In this document: one piece after another, positions 1-9,899 of the stretch
How the letters are laid out: every line of letters starts with the position of its first letter
How positions within the stretch are numbered: the stretch's first letter is position 1
Assembly (NCBI GenBank): GCA_015680685.1
Contig: MNCI01004263.1
Coordinates: forward strand, 195,838-259,837
Direction: 5' to 3'
From: Gnetum montanum
Taxonomy: Eukaryota; Streptophyta; Gnetopsida; Gnetales; Gnetaceae
DNA length: 64,000 nt
The notes under the pieces: generated by a model
What the model was told of the DNA's origin: nothing
The model's database searches: none
Seen by the model: only the letters and a program-made list of their open reading frames with translations
Translations under genes and position numbers: made by a program

Positions 1-41
1 AATTACGAAATGAACAAAGACGGTTGATTGTATGTAATAAC

Positions 42-63
42 ATATATATATATATATATATAT
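42..63. repeat. (TA)n microsatellite
   Basis: About eleven TA units. A matching (AT)n tract lies at 8538-8560, at the same place relative to the protease of element B, so the tract is an inherited part of the element family. Confidence 0.9.
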
Positions 64-177
64 TTTTGTTGTTTATTTTGGTTTTAACATGCCATAGAAA
101 TGTAAAATATTTTGGTTTATTTTCTGTTTTAAGTGTAATAAAGGAAGCAATTATAAAAGTAGAACGAAAAGCAAGTA

Positions 178-445
178 CTATTTTATGGCCATTTCGGGTC
201 CCATGCGTAGTTTATGGCCATTTTGGGCCCCATGCGTAGTCAAGGGATGTTTTGGAGGACGCGGATAGATTTCTCGGCTAACTGATCATCGCTGATCGTG
301 GCTAGTTTTATGTCATTGCAGACATGATAGTTTAGTGTCATTTCGGACTCGGAGTGGCATTTAATTGTTTTTCCTGTTTTATCGTAGTTTAGTGTCATTT
401 CGGACTTTTTATAGTTTAACGTCTTTTCAGACTGGGAGTGATCGT
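178..445 (-). repeat. Hairpin repeat cluster after the protease of element A
   Basis: Several degenerate units containing TAGTTTAGTGTCATTTCGGAC or TTTATGGCCATTTCGGG on the plus strand. Read in the element's sense (minus) strand each forms a short stem such as GTC/GAC or GGCC/GGCC around a CGAAAT-type loop, followed by the TTAAACTA core. It marks the end of the gag-PR module, as in C (17935-18085) and E (49345-49545). Confidence 0.75.
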
Positions 446-446
446 A

Positions 447-1300
447 TCATTTCAGTAATTTTTTGATCTTGTTCGTTTTAATGTTGGACGATCTTTCAAC
501 CGGTATGATCCGGTATTTAGCGTCACCTTCGCTGATTACATTAAACGGTAATTTGGCCAAACAGACCTCAGATGGAATGTCTTTTGTGTTAGCGCTTTCG
601 GATATTTCAGTGTCCGTAGGGAGCTCTATATCAGTTTCTACTCGAAGAGGCACAGACGTTTCTGTTTGAGGAGGTTTTTGTTCCATGTCGGAAGATTTAC
701 TGCTTACCGATGATCGTAGATTTTCGTTATTTTGGCTAGGCTTTTCAAGTTCGAATTTTGAGCCCTGGTCCATGTCCATATGCGATGAGATAATAGGAGT
801 AACTGCTTCGCCATGTATGATGATTTCTCCACCTTCATAAGGCAGATGAATTTCCTGATGGATAGGGGAAGAGACAGCTCTCAGTTGGGCTAACCAGGGT
901 CTTCCCAATATCAGGTTGAACCCTGGCATCTCGTCCACTACTAGGAATTCAGCAGATGTTGGGAATTGATCTCCCGCTATAAAGTCTAAGGTTATTGAGC
1001 CTTTCACCATTACGCGTGACCCACTGAATGACTTTAAACATGTAGTCGTGGCTGGTTTAAGTAGTTCAGTAAGCCCTAGCTGCTCGATAATGTGGTACGG
1101 CACGACGTTTGTCGCATCTTCATCGTCTACATGGACCCTATGTATTTTAAATCGGTTTATACAGATTGTTATGAACATGGGAGCTGTTGTCACCTCCTTC
1201 GTTCCTTTATCGACCTTGATGTTGTTGTCATGAAAGTTTAGAGGCTTAGGAGTAGTCCCATGAGGTGAGAACATCACCGCATGGATGGAGGGTTCGTTTG
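447..1300 (-). pseudogene. Retroviral-type aspartic protease (PR) of element A
   Basis: Minus-strand open segment of about 276 codons (1277-447). It matches Tat proteases: a segment starting RVHVDDEDATNV holds the presumed catalytic Asp, followed by VMVKGSITLDFIAGDQFP and then FNLILGRPWL, the second conserved block. The usual D-S/T-G triad is not seen; other copies here read VDEGAA (B) or FDDGAT (E), so the ancestral form was probably D-D-G-A and the Gly is lost in A. PR is in the same frame as gag overall, but about five stops and one apparent frameshift lie between 1280 and 1518. A Thr/Ser/Glu-rich tail follows the domain. PR would cut the Gag-Pol polyprotein inside the particle. Confidence 0.85.
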
Positions 1301-1304
1301 GGGG

Positions 1305-4300
1305 TAAATCATGCGAACTAGAGCTTCCCGATGCGTTTGAGATGTTAGGACTAAGTCATACAAGCTCAGTGAAGTGTTTGTTTTTTTAATGCTTGCATGA
1401 CTTGTGTCAAGGCGGCTGCGAAGTTTTCACTGTTGGGGGTGTTTCTATCGGTGCTGATTGGATCCATTGGACCCAACAGTTTTATCTCTCATCTTGTTGG
1501 TTTGTCAGTTTTCGGAGCTATCGTTTAGGATGATTCATGTTTTTCAGATGACTCACCTTCATTGCCTGTGCTTGGTTGATCGGTAGATGATGACATGGCA
1601 CGAAGTTGAGAGGAGTGGGCTTAGGTGGCCCTAGAGCTAACCCTTGGCACCCTTTCTCCATACGTTCACGCACGAGTCTATCTCTGGGACGTTCTCGCGT
1701 GCGGCGTGGAGGTGCCGTTGGTTTTGGCATTTCGGGTTGCCCTGGGAGTTTTAGCACATATGGGGTTGGGCGGGGTGATGCTTGTACTATTGGATGTGCT
1801 TGGTTAGAGGGCTGGACAGGTACCCTAACAACGTAGGGCTTAGGTTGGCGTTGTGTTTGTGACACAGAGGCTTCGTAGTCATGGGGACCTTTGGGTATTC
1901 TAATGACAAATGGGGTTGGTTTCGGCGAAGGTTGGACCTCCGCTGTTGCGGTTGCCAAGGGTACTTAGACCACAAAAGGAGTAGGCCAGTTATGCGGATT
2001 TTGTGCGTTTAGGGGAGTGACGGGAGAGACATGCACCACATATGGCTTGTCGCGTGTCGTGGTGTTAGGTGTTGCCACTGCTAGGGGTATCTGAATGACA
2101 TACGGCTGTTGTAAAGGATGGGACAGCCGAGGTGCGGGTGTAGACGTAGGGAAAGGTGTGCGAACTACAAAAGGTTTGTTGGAAGTTTGCTGCGTATATT
2201 CGGGAGATATGATGTTAATGTAAGATGGCTCAGAATCATCATCAAGGCAGACTGTACTGATAGTGTATGGCACCTCTTTAGTGTTTAAGGGATCTTTATA
2301 GACCCCCATAGCTTGATTTTGCGGTTGAGTCGGGTTTGCTTCGTCGAAGGTGATTTGGCCTTCATCGATCATTCGCTGTAGGTCCTGCTTCAAGGTGAAA
2401 TAGTAATCTGTTCCGTGCCCATTTCGTTGATGGTAATCGCAAAAGCGATCCATCCTGAAGCCTTTAGGTACAGGAGGCTCATCCAGCGTTGCTAGGCTTG
2501 GGTTCTGAACGAGCTGACAGAACCGGTCATGTCTCTGGATGGACGCGGGAGATAACTGTTTATACTGCATTAAACTGGCCTTTAGGAGCTGATCAAAAAG
2601 TAGGGATGGCTTCATGGGAAGGGGTGTATATTGAGAGGGTTCTTTCCTCTCAAAATTGCATGTACGGTTCGCTGGATTATGCTGTGACAATGATTCTTGC
2701 GCAATCGTTGGAGTAGGTTTGTTGTAATTAGCAGGGTTTTGCGGTGGCCTAGTTTGTTGTTGTGCCCCTACTATTGATGCTATAGTCGTTTTAGCCTTTT
2801 CTTTATCTTTTTTAGCATGTTGATTTTTAAAGGCTACGTAGGCCGGGTCATTGCTGTTTTGGGTTGCTTCTTCTATGTTTTTAATTTGCTCAAAGGCTTG
2901 GTTGAGATTGCACACGTTTAGATAGTACAGCTTGGATTTAAAGAAATCGTTGATGGCCCCTTTCAAAATAGTGAGCAGGTATGTCTGGGAGATTTCCTTG
3001 TGCAGCTCATTGAGGGCTGCGTTCCACCTCTGAATAAATTTCTGGACCGGTTCAAGAGGTGTCTGCTTGACCTGAATGAGGCTGTCTAGTGTGGCCTCAG
3101 GTTTCAAGTTATATTTGAACCTGGTCATGAACTGGTGTAGTAGGTTCTCCAAGGAGGAAACAGAGTTTCTTGGGAGCGCCCTATACCAATCAAGTGCTCT
3201 CCCCGAGAGGGACATGGGAAACACGCGAAGAATTGCAATGGGCCATGCTTGTAGCAGTGTGCACTCTAACCTGAACATTATTAAATGTGCGTTAGGATCT
3301 GTCTCCCCATTGTACTTGGTTAGCGTTGGTAGGGAGATGCCTTTGGGCAGAGTTAAAGGTGGGATGGAAGAGCTGATGGGGTCATCGTTATAGAAGTCTA
3401 CTACCTTCAACTCCCCGTCAGCGGCTGTCTTGAGGTGTTTTACCTCGTCAGTTAATTCCTGCATCATTCTTTTAGCATCTGCCCAATCCTGAGCAATTGG
3501 GAGCATGGCAGTTTGGGCTTGTGGCACGCTGTATGGGTTAGACTATTGAATGGTGGATTGGAAGGCTGAAAGTTGCATTGTTGATGGTTGCGTTTATGAG
3601 AAGTGTATAGTAGGTGGCACTAGGGGCAATACATTATAAAGAGGAGGTTGTTGCTGCTGTGGTCGTGGCTGTGCCTGGGGCACATGAGCTGGTGGCAACG
3701 TGTGGGGTGGTACATAGTGGTGGGAAATCTGCTGCGACGTTGTGCCCATCATCGGCCATTGTCTGGCCATGTTGTACGAGGGGGCTCCTTGTTGGGTTAC
3801 GACAGTGAAAGGGGGTGTATGCGTTTGGACATGCGGGATGTAGTGGGCAGATGTGGACATGGGTATAACATGTGGCCTTCTTACCACTTGGGATTGGAAT
3901 GTCACTCCCACATTACTGTGAGGGGGCGATGCTTGTGAGGATGAACCTGCAGCTGTAAAAGGGAAGGTGTTGGGCAAAGGGTTGCCCTGGGGAGGGACCT
4001 GGGCTAATGCAGATGTTTCTTGTAACGATGCTTGGGTGTGGGCAGAGTTAAGGGGTTGGAGGGGTATGATCTCCCTTGCGTCTGGGTTAAAGATGGGGTT
4101 CATGTGGTTATGTGAACTAAGAGTATGGTAGGAGTCTTCATGCTCAGATTGTGCAGCGAATTCGTCCTCTTCGTCCCATTGTGGATCTGCCATAATTTGG
4201 TCTAGCAATTGGCTCCTGTGCAGAAGGAGCTACGTAAAGAGTTCCGAGAATTGTTCTGGAATGGGGATTACATCGTATGGGGAAGGGATGAATTCGTATC

Positions 4301-4567
4301 CCCCTCTGTAAAAGATTTCAAATTGCCTTTTTACTTCCATTCAGCCTGATCTACTGCCAGGCCGGCTTGCATCTTAATGCAGATGAAGTTATACTCGTCT
4401 TGGGTTATAACGTTAGCGGCAGGGTCTCTCCCTTGCAACCTCAACGACCGATGGGGCCCCATTGTGGATTTCCCTTCCATATGTTGTGTGATAGATTGCT
4501 GGGCAACCGTTGTGTCTGAGATGTTAACGTTCTGGGTAGTAGCAGCGGTGATGTTTATGGGATTCAT
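1305..4567 (-). pseudogene. Gag polyprotein of element A
   Basis: Likely starts at the ATG at 4567; this N-terminus aligns with the gag start of E (53497). A frameshift near 4335 separates it from the main frame. A 204-codon Pro/Gln/His-rich segment (4208-3594) and the 520-codon core (3527-1965) share one frame, split only by TAA and TAG. The core contains the capsid-type retrotransposon Gag domain: LTKYNGETDPNAHL, then RVFPMSLSGRALDWYRALP. Downstream is a zinc-knuckle-like C-x2-H-x4-H segment (FCDYHQRNGHGTDYY) whose last Cys is replaced by Tyr. A TAG at 1965 separates a Pro-rich repeat tail with PTPFVIRIPK-like motifs (to 1518). Gag forms the particle and binds RNA. It is decayed, but only lightly. 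Confidence 0.88.
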
Positions 4568-4599
4568 GATGATAGACGGTTTGAGTATGCAAGATTGAT

Positions 4600-4870
4600 G
4601 TACTGGATAACGTAGTGTATGCGACTCGTGTAGATGAATCTACAGGGTAAGTATGCAGCGTAAACACTGGCGTAAGTGTGCAGCGTAAACGCTGGCATAA
4701 GTGTGCAGCGTATACGCTAGGGTTTATGTGCAGCGTATACGTTAGGGTTTATGTGCAGTGTAGACACTAAAGAATCGAAAGCGTAGACGCTGAGAGTCGG
4801 GGGTTTAAACAGGGCAGCGAAAACGTTGATGATCGTAGACGCTGAGGAGCGTGCAGTCAAACTGTTTAAG
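4600..4870 (-). repeat. Leader of element A with CGTATACG palindromic repeats
   Basis: Between PBS and gag the plus strand repeats GCAGCGTAAACGCTGG and GCAGCGTATACGCTAG at about 20-30 base intervals. AGCGTATACGCT is a perfect 12-base palindrome. The same word is scattered through the LTR (5100-5340, 5700-5960). Leaders of B (12830-13015) and E differ in sequence but hold comparable repeats. Confidence 0.8.
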
Positions 4871-4874
4871 CGGA

Positions 4875-4893
4875 GGCCCTCCTTCTAGCGCCA
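4875..4893 (-). promoter_or_regulatory. Primer binding site (PBS) of element A
   Basis: On the minus strand TGGCGCTAGAAGGAGGGCC follows the LTR end (...GCAGCACA) after five bases. It starts with TGG as expected for a tRNA 3' CCA end. Related sites are at 13294-13312 (B) and 53934-53952 (E). The priming tRNA is not identified. Confidence 0.8.
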
Positions 4894-4898
4894 ATTTC

Positions 4899-6111
4899 TG
4901 TGCTGCCCAAACTCGTCGGTCCCCGGCTGGAAAGGAAAACAGAGACTGCAGGATCGCAGGACGAGCACAGATGACCCTACCTTCGCCTGAGGGCGTGCTA
5001 GAATGCACGAAGGTAGGGTACCTTGGGTGGTCTGCACGCGGATCAGACAAGGATTTCCCCGAGCGCCACCGAAGTGTTATACATTGGGTTATGTGTAAAC
5101 AGAGCGTAAACAGTGAAACAGATGCAGACAGAGCGTAAGCGTAAAGGGGCGTAAACAGCGTAAGCAAATATAGGCCCAGCGTAAGCGTATACAGGCGTGA
5201 ACAGCGTGAACAGCGTAAACAAGTGTAAAGAGCGTAAGCAAATGTAAACAGCGTAAGCAGTGTGGGCGTATACAGACGTAAACGGAGTGTGAACGTAAAC
5301 AGGCGTAAACGAAGCGTGGGCCAAATTGACGTAAAACTGTAAAAAACTTGCAACAAACGTAAACAGTGGATTACAGAGTCAAAATGTTGTGCACCAGTCT
5401 AACGAAGTTGTGTAGGGACACAAGGCGGATGTAAAGCCCTGGTGGATGCAGGGATTCAGCTGGTTGTCATGGTAGGCGGAGCGCAGATTGTTCTTGGCGT
5501 ACAGAACTTCCAGCGTAAGCGTAAGCATAAAGGGGTTTCTGGGCTCTTGTTTTCAGCGTAATTGCTCTGGGTCTACTTTGGTAATTTTTTCCGACCTCGA
5601 ATTTACGGAAAACTGGGCTATTTATAGGGGTAGGGTTACTGGGAAAATCGGACTGGGAGACACGTGGCGTATAGACCGGGCGTTTACAATTTAGAAACAT
5701 GGTATACGCTGGGCGTATACGCTACAACAGGCCGACGTATATGCTGGGTGTGGACTTGGATGGATGCTGGCGTATACGCTGGGGCGTATACGCTGATGGA
5801 TGCTGGACGTCGACTTGCTTCAATTCTTGCTCCTGTTGCACCTGTTGAGCGTGTGTGTGAGGCATGTATGCTGAGTGTCGGGCGTAGACGCCGAGCGTAG
5901 ACGCCGAGCGTAGATGCCGGCACAACACTTGGTTTAAAACTGGGCATATACGCTGGGTGTATACGCTGGCACAACACTTAGTAAAAACCAGGTGTTTTGA
6001 CTCTCAAAATTGCCTTGTGTGACTTCAAATGTAGCCAAAGTCGTCTGTGGGTCACGGGGATCTGCTTCTTGTCAGAAAAATGCTAAACTCAAAACATTTT
6101 GTGGTGTTTCA
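4899..6111 (-). repeat. 5' LTR of element A
   Basis: On the minus strand it starts TGAAACACCACAAAATG at 6111 and ends GCAGCACA at 4899, about 1.21 kb. The PBS-side end aligns with the LTR of B (13319 onward). The body carries dozens of GCGTAAAC and GCGTATACGC words, and CpG is abundant, unlike the older copies. Transcription should start in this LTR and run leftward; no TATA box was assigned with confidence. Its mate LTR lies beyond the left edge. Confidence 0.82.
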
Positions 6112-6595
6112 GTGACCATAGCGTTTCCTACAAAAACTTAGTAATTTTGGACATAAAGTCTGGAATTATGGAGGCTAGGACTTGAAGTAGTCATCAACAA
6201 ACCCTGAGGATGACTTACACCTTTGAAGTCAAATCATTTTGACTTAATTTTAAGGCCCTTGGAGTTGCTCATGCTAGACTCATGCTGCCAACATGACCTC
6301 AGCATGACCTCAATGTGACCAAGAAAATTTGTATAATCTGGCCCAAAATCTAAACTCTTGAATGCTGAAACTTGAAGTGGACAATAATGGCCCTATGAAC
6401 ATGACTTGCACACTCAGATTGGACCATTTTTGACTTGATCTTGAAGTCTTTGTAGTTGCTCATGCTAGGGGCAAGCTCAGCTTGACAAGCCTAACATGAA
6501 TTCCATGCATTAGCCAAATTCTTGCCTCTCAAAAGCTCAAAAGACTCTAAGTTATTCTCATTTCATAGTGTTAGGCTAAAATTTGTGGTGTTTCA
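6112..6595 (-). repeat. 3' LTR of element B, first part (cut by element A)
   Basis: Aligns with the end of the 5' LTR of B (about 14510-14978), roughly nine bases in ten by eye, including the word CAAGCTCAGCTTGACAAGCC and the terminus TGAAACACCA on the minus strand. The rest of this LTR should lie left of element A, outside the window. Confidence 0.8.
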
Positions 6596-6612
6596 TTGGT
6601 CTCTCCTTGTTG
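6596..6612 (-). promoter_or_regulatory. Polypurine tract (PPT) of element B
   Basis: The minus strand reads AACAAGGAGAGACCAA directly before the LTR start TGAAACACC. The same arrangement occurs at 39223 (E), 28998 (C) and 56414 (D). It primes plus-strand DNA synthesis. Confidence 0.75.
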
Positions 6613-7685
6613 ACGTCTAGAGGAGTCCACCTGAGAGGCATCGACAAAGAAGTACAAAACAACATGAACAAGCAAGTACCAAGCATTATCCATTGGCCCT
6701 TGCCTGGACGTCATCGCACTATGTTCAAAAGTACATGAGATTGGGGAAATGTAGGTTAAGATGTGAGGGGTTTAGTTATAATTACTTCTATAATTGTGGA
6801 AGATGAATGCTCTCACGTGAACAAGCCCTATTTTTAGTCCTTGTCAGTAGCCAGTGTTTAGCAGACTCATAACCAAGACATAGGAGGTGTGTTCTTTGGA
6901 GAAACAGGACTCTATTTAGTGTTTTTATGGGGGCCCATTGTAAATAGCCAAAGTCATGCGATGATGTGCAACATGATCATTTGAAACACAAGTGTAACTA
7001 TTTTCTCAAGACAATTTCCTTCCTGCCTAGGGCTTGTATGAGAAGAACCAATGGTCTTTTGGTCTATGACATCAATGGGGTCATGAAGACCTTTTCCATG
7101 CATTTTTCTCTTTAATCTTTTTTTTTCTTTTTGAAAGAGCTTGCTTTCAGTGCTGTACTTGTCATCATGTGCTTGCATTTGTATCATGTACCATGTACTA
7201 TGTTTTGCGTTGCAACTGCTTAGAGAAACATAGTGTGCAACAGTGTATCAAGAGCTTTGGGATGAGTAGAATGTATCAACGGGGTGTAATTGAATGGGAT
7301 AAGGGGAACATGATGGGGAATAGGGAATGTATCAAGAGTCAGGAATGTACTTATGAATGGATTGATTAACCTAGTTGCATGTATTAGGAGGAATATGATA
7401 CCTTGTTGTCATGAAGAACTACATCTGTGCGCGAACGCCTCGGGCATGTCCTCCTACAAACACAACTCCAAGAAGACAAGAAAACCACAAATGATTCGGT
7501 TAAATAAGCACTTTAAACTTGAATATAACCAAGGAGATGGAGCCACCATGTGTGATTTCAAAGCAGATAGAATCATGAACAACATCATCTTCATCAGGGT
7601 CCATGAAACAGGTTATGCAGCAAGTCTTTGTGCAACACATATAGCTAATTGTAGCAACATATCTTTTCAAATATTTCCAAGTTGT
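6613..7685 (-). other. 3' untranslated region of element B
   Basis: No convincing coding sequence; the short open frames on both strands match nothing I recognise. The first 60 bases next to the PPT (containing TCTAGAGGAGTCCACCTGAG) are shared with the corresponding sites of C, D and E. Confidence 0.6.
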
Positions 7686-8000
7686 CAATGATGTCACCAG
7701 TTTATAGTCTTAGTGGACTATTGTGGGTTAGTTTCATGTCATAACCCTTTGGATGGCACCAGTTTAGAGTCATAATAGACGATGTAGTGCTAGTTTATAG
7801 TCATAGCATACTGTAAAGAGAAAAACCAGTTTATAGTCTTAGCAGACTCTACATGCTAGTTTTATGTCATGGCAGACAAATATGGCAGTTTAGTGTCATA
7901 CCGGATGGAGCTCTGTGGTGTTAGTTTACTATCATGACGCTAGGACACTGTATGGTGCCAGTTTCAAGTCATAGCCCTAGGACCATTCTATGGTATCAGT
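7686..8000 (-). repeat. Hairpin repeat cluster after the integrase tail of element B
   Basis: Ten or so units of the form CTAGTTTATAGTCATAGCAGAC or CCAGTTTATAGTCTTAGCAGAC on the plus strand, 25-45 bases apart. This is the position taken by 40290-40571 in E and 27180-27425 in C. Confidence 0.8.
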
Positions 8001-8044
8001 TTTAGATCATGATTCCAAGACCGTTACATACCTCAAGCTCATCA

Positions 8045-8168
8045 GACATAGTACCGTTTCAGGTATAGGTGATTTTTGGGATTAACAAACTCATTCCCAT
8101 CCATGTCAGTAAGTTTTGAATGCTCCATTATTGTACACCTTGGTGACTAACTAAGGCCCTCTTTGCCT
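8045..8168 (-). pseudogene. Integrase C-terminal remnant of element B
   Basis: The minus strand reads KEGLS, a stop, a few degenerate codons, then DMDGNEFVNPKNHLYLKR. This is the extreme C-terminus of the Tat integrase; E has an AFKLANMEGN-type match and C has FKLADLDGNELTNLVNHFYL. Nothing upstream of it survives, so it marks the 3' border of a large internal deletion. Confidence 0.75.
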
Positions 8169-8303
8169 ATGAGTGTTTTATTATGGTGCTTACTTTTGTA
8201 TGGTTTTATAATTTTTAGTGTTAGTGTTAATGTTCTTCTAGGTTTGTATTCATGATTTTTTTTGTTATGCTTACCTATTTGTTTTTTTTTCATTTCATTC
8301 TAG

Positions 8304-8372
8304 GGACATAGTAATGATGAGGCTGGCCCCAGTGGAGTAGGAGCGGATGATGTCAAAGATTTTGGGGGCTAG
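8304..8372 (+). pseudogene. Last exon of the antisense gene, remnant in element B
   Basis: After a pyrimidine-rich stretch ending TTCATTCTAG, the plus strand is open for 22 codons with DEAGPSGVGADDVKDFGG and a stop. C has VRPSGVAYEEEEEEP at the same place and E has DEDAGPVEEKKEES, both after an acceptor site. It lies next to PR on the strand opposite to gag. The upstream exons are deleted. Confidence 0.65.
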
Positions 8373-8537
8373 CCCCCTCCTAGTACTGATGTGTGAACTA
8401 ACTATTAGTCTAGCTTTAGCTACCAAATTTTTTGGATTTTTGATGTTTAATGGAAATGTATGAGGATAGATGTAATGATATGGATTTAATCATGGCATAA
8501 TTTGTTGGCATTCTATTGCCATGTTGACGTTAAATAT

Positions 8538-8560
8538 TACATATATATATATATATATAT
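8538..8560. repeat. (AT)n microsatellite
   Basis: Simple AT repeat at the position matching 42-63 of element A. Confidence 0.9.
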
Positions 8561-8794
8561 TGTTCTTTTTCTTATTTTCTCAGGTATATTGTGAACATAT
8601 GTGTGTAGCTGACTGTAAAATGAGATTCCAAAATGTAGAACAAAATGTAAGGCAAATATTTGTAAAAAGAAAAGGAACGAGAATGCATGAATTGAAATTG
8701 AAAATTGTGACATGTAAATGAAAATTTGACATAACATAATGAGAGTTTGTAAACTTGAAACATATTGAGCTCTATTTTAAGGCCATTTTAGGCC

Positions 8795-9020
8795 ATGCAC
8801 ATTAGTTTAGAGTCATGGTATTGCATCTGTGTTGAACAAAGAAAGAGGAATTACTAGTTTTATGCCATAGTGGGCTGAAAGCGATAATAGCTTTAAGAAA
8901 CTTAAAAGGAATCGGCCATTTCTGACCATGGCTAGTTTAACATCATTACAGACATTCGTTGGTAGTCTAACATCGTACCAGACAATTGCTAGTTTAACAT
9001 ATTTCCGGATACTTGATAGT
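8795..9020 (-). repeat. Hairpin repeats after the protease of element B
   Basis: Units such as GCTAGTTTAACATCATTACAGAC, in the slot between PR and the antisense gene, equivalent to 178-445 of A and 49345-49545 of E. More degenerate than the cluster at 7686-8000. Confidence 0.65.
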
Positions 9021-9051
9021 TTACTCTAGTTATTTAGTTGTTCCTTTTTCT

Positions 9052-9864
9052 TCATAGTTTGACGTGAGGCGTGGGGCATGTAGGTATGATTCTATACTCA
9101 CCTTCCCCTTCACTAGAGATGTCAAAAGGTAGCTCTGACCAAGAGATGTCAACAAGAATGGCTCCTATGTCTGTGAAATCCAGTGCTTCCTCAGTTCTAG
9201 TAGGGTCATGGGTTAACAATTGGTTCATGTCTTGAAGTGGGCTCATGGTTTCTTATTTTGGTTCAGAGAACTCAACCTCTAATCCTTGATCCATTCCTGA
9301 ATGCAAGGAAGTAACTGATGTTACCGTGTTCTCATGTATGATGATCTCACCACTCTCAAAGGGTAGGTGGATTTCTTGATGGATTGGTGAGGATACAACT
9401 CTAAGTTGACCTAACCAAGGTTGTCCTAGAATCAGATTAAACCCCAACATTTCATCAACCACTATGAATTCAGCCGATGTGGGGAACTGGTCCCCTACTA
9501 TGAAATCGAAGGTAAGCATGCCTTTTACCATGACACAGGAACCATTGAAGGCTTTTAAAAAGGAAGTTTTTGTGGGCCATATTTTCTTTGTAAGACCCAG
9601 TTTTTCGATAACAAGAAAGGATATTACTTTTTTTGCTGCACCTTCATCGACATGCACCCTACGTATCATGAAGTGATTGACTTGTATTATTATGAACATA
9701 GCAGTTGTAGTGACCTCTCCAATTTTCTCATCTTGCTTAATATCATTATCATGAAACTCTAGGGATGTGGGCCTCGATTCTTGAGATTGTGAGGATAGTA
9801 CTACATAAATGGATGGCTCATCTGTGGGAAGGTCCTTGCTAACAAAACTAAAGTCAACATACAC
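9052..9864 (-). pseudogene. Aspartic protease of element B
   Basis: Open from 9864 to 9253 (203 codons), then a stop and a further 64-codon tail. Conserved blocks: RRVHVDEGAAKKV (presumed catalytic Asp, with E in place of D before the Gly), VMVKGMLTFDFIVGDQFP and FNLILGQPWLGQL. This is the best preserved coding region of B. The role is cleavage of Gag. Confidence 0.82.
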
Positions 9865-9899
9865 ACAAGAGCTTCCTGTTGTATCAGTGATGTCATTAC

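Larger units (their letters stand above)
1..6111 (-). mobile_element. Element A: Tat-lineage Ty3/gypsy retrotransposon, 3' part outside the window
   Basis: Reading the minus strand from 6111 downwards gives LTR, primer binding site, leader with palindromic repeats, gag, protease, then hairpin repeats. The left window edge cuts the element before any pol or 3' LTR. It lies inside the 3' LTR of element B: LTR sequence of B stops at 6112 and the terminal motif TGAAACACC of A starts there on the minus strand. It is the best preserved copy, with a 520-codon open gag segment, a 276-codon protease segment and many CpG left in its LTR, so it is probably the youngest insertion. Whether it carries pol and the antisense gene cannot be seen. 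Confidence 0.85.

Noticed and set aside
3076-3393. Plus-strand 105-codon frame inside gag of A
   Set aside because: It is the antisense shadow of the conserved capsid domain, not matched in B, C or E.
5100-5340. CRISPR-like array of short repeats
   Set aside because: Spacing is irregular, the repeats are short palindromic words inside an LTR, and the DNA is a plant nuclear sequence.
4805-5356. Long minus-strand open frames rich in Tyr, Thr and Leu in the LTR of A
   Set aside because: They follow the GCGTAAAC/GCGTATAC repeats; composition is a by-product of the repeat and no homologue exists in the LTRs of the other elements.
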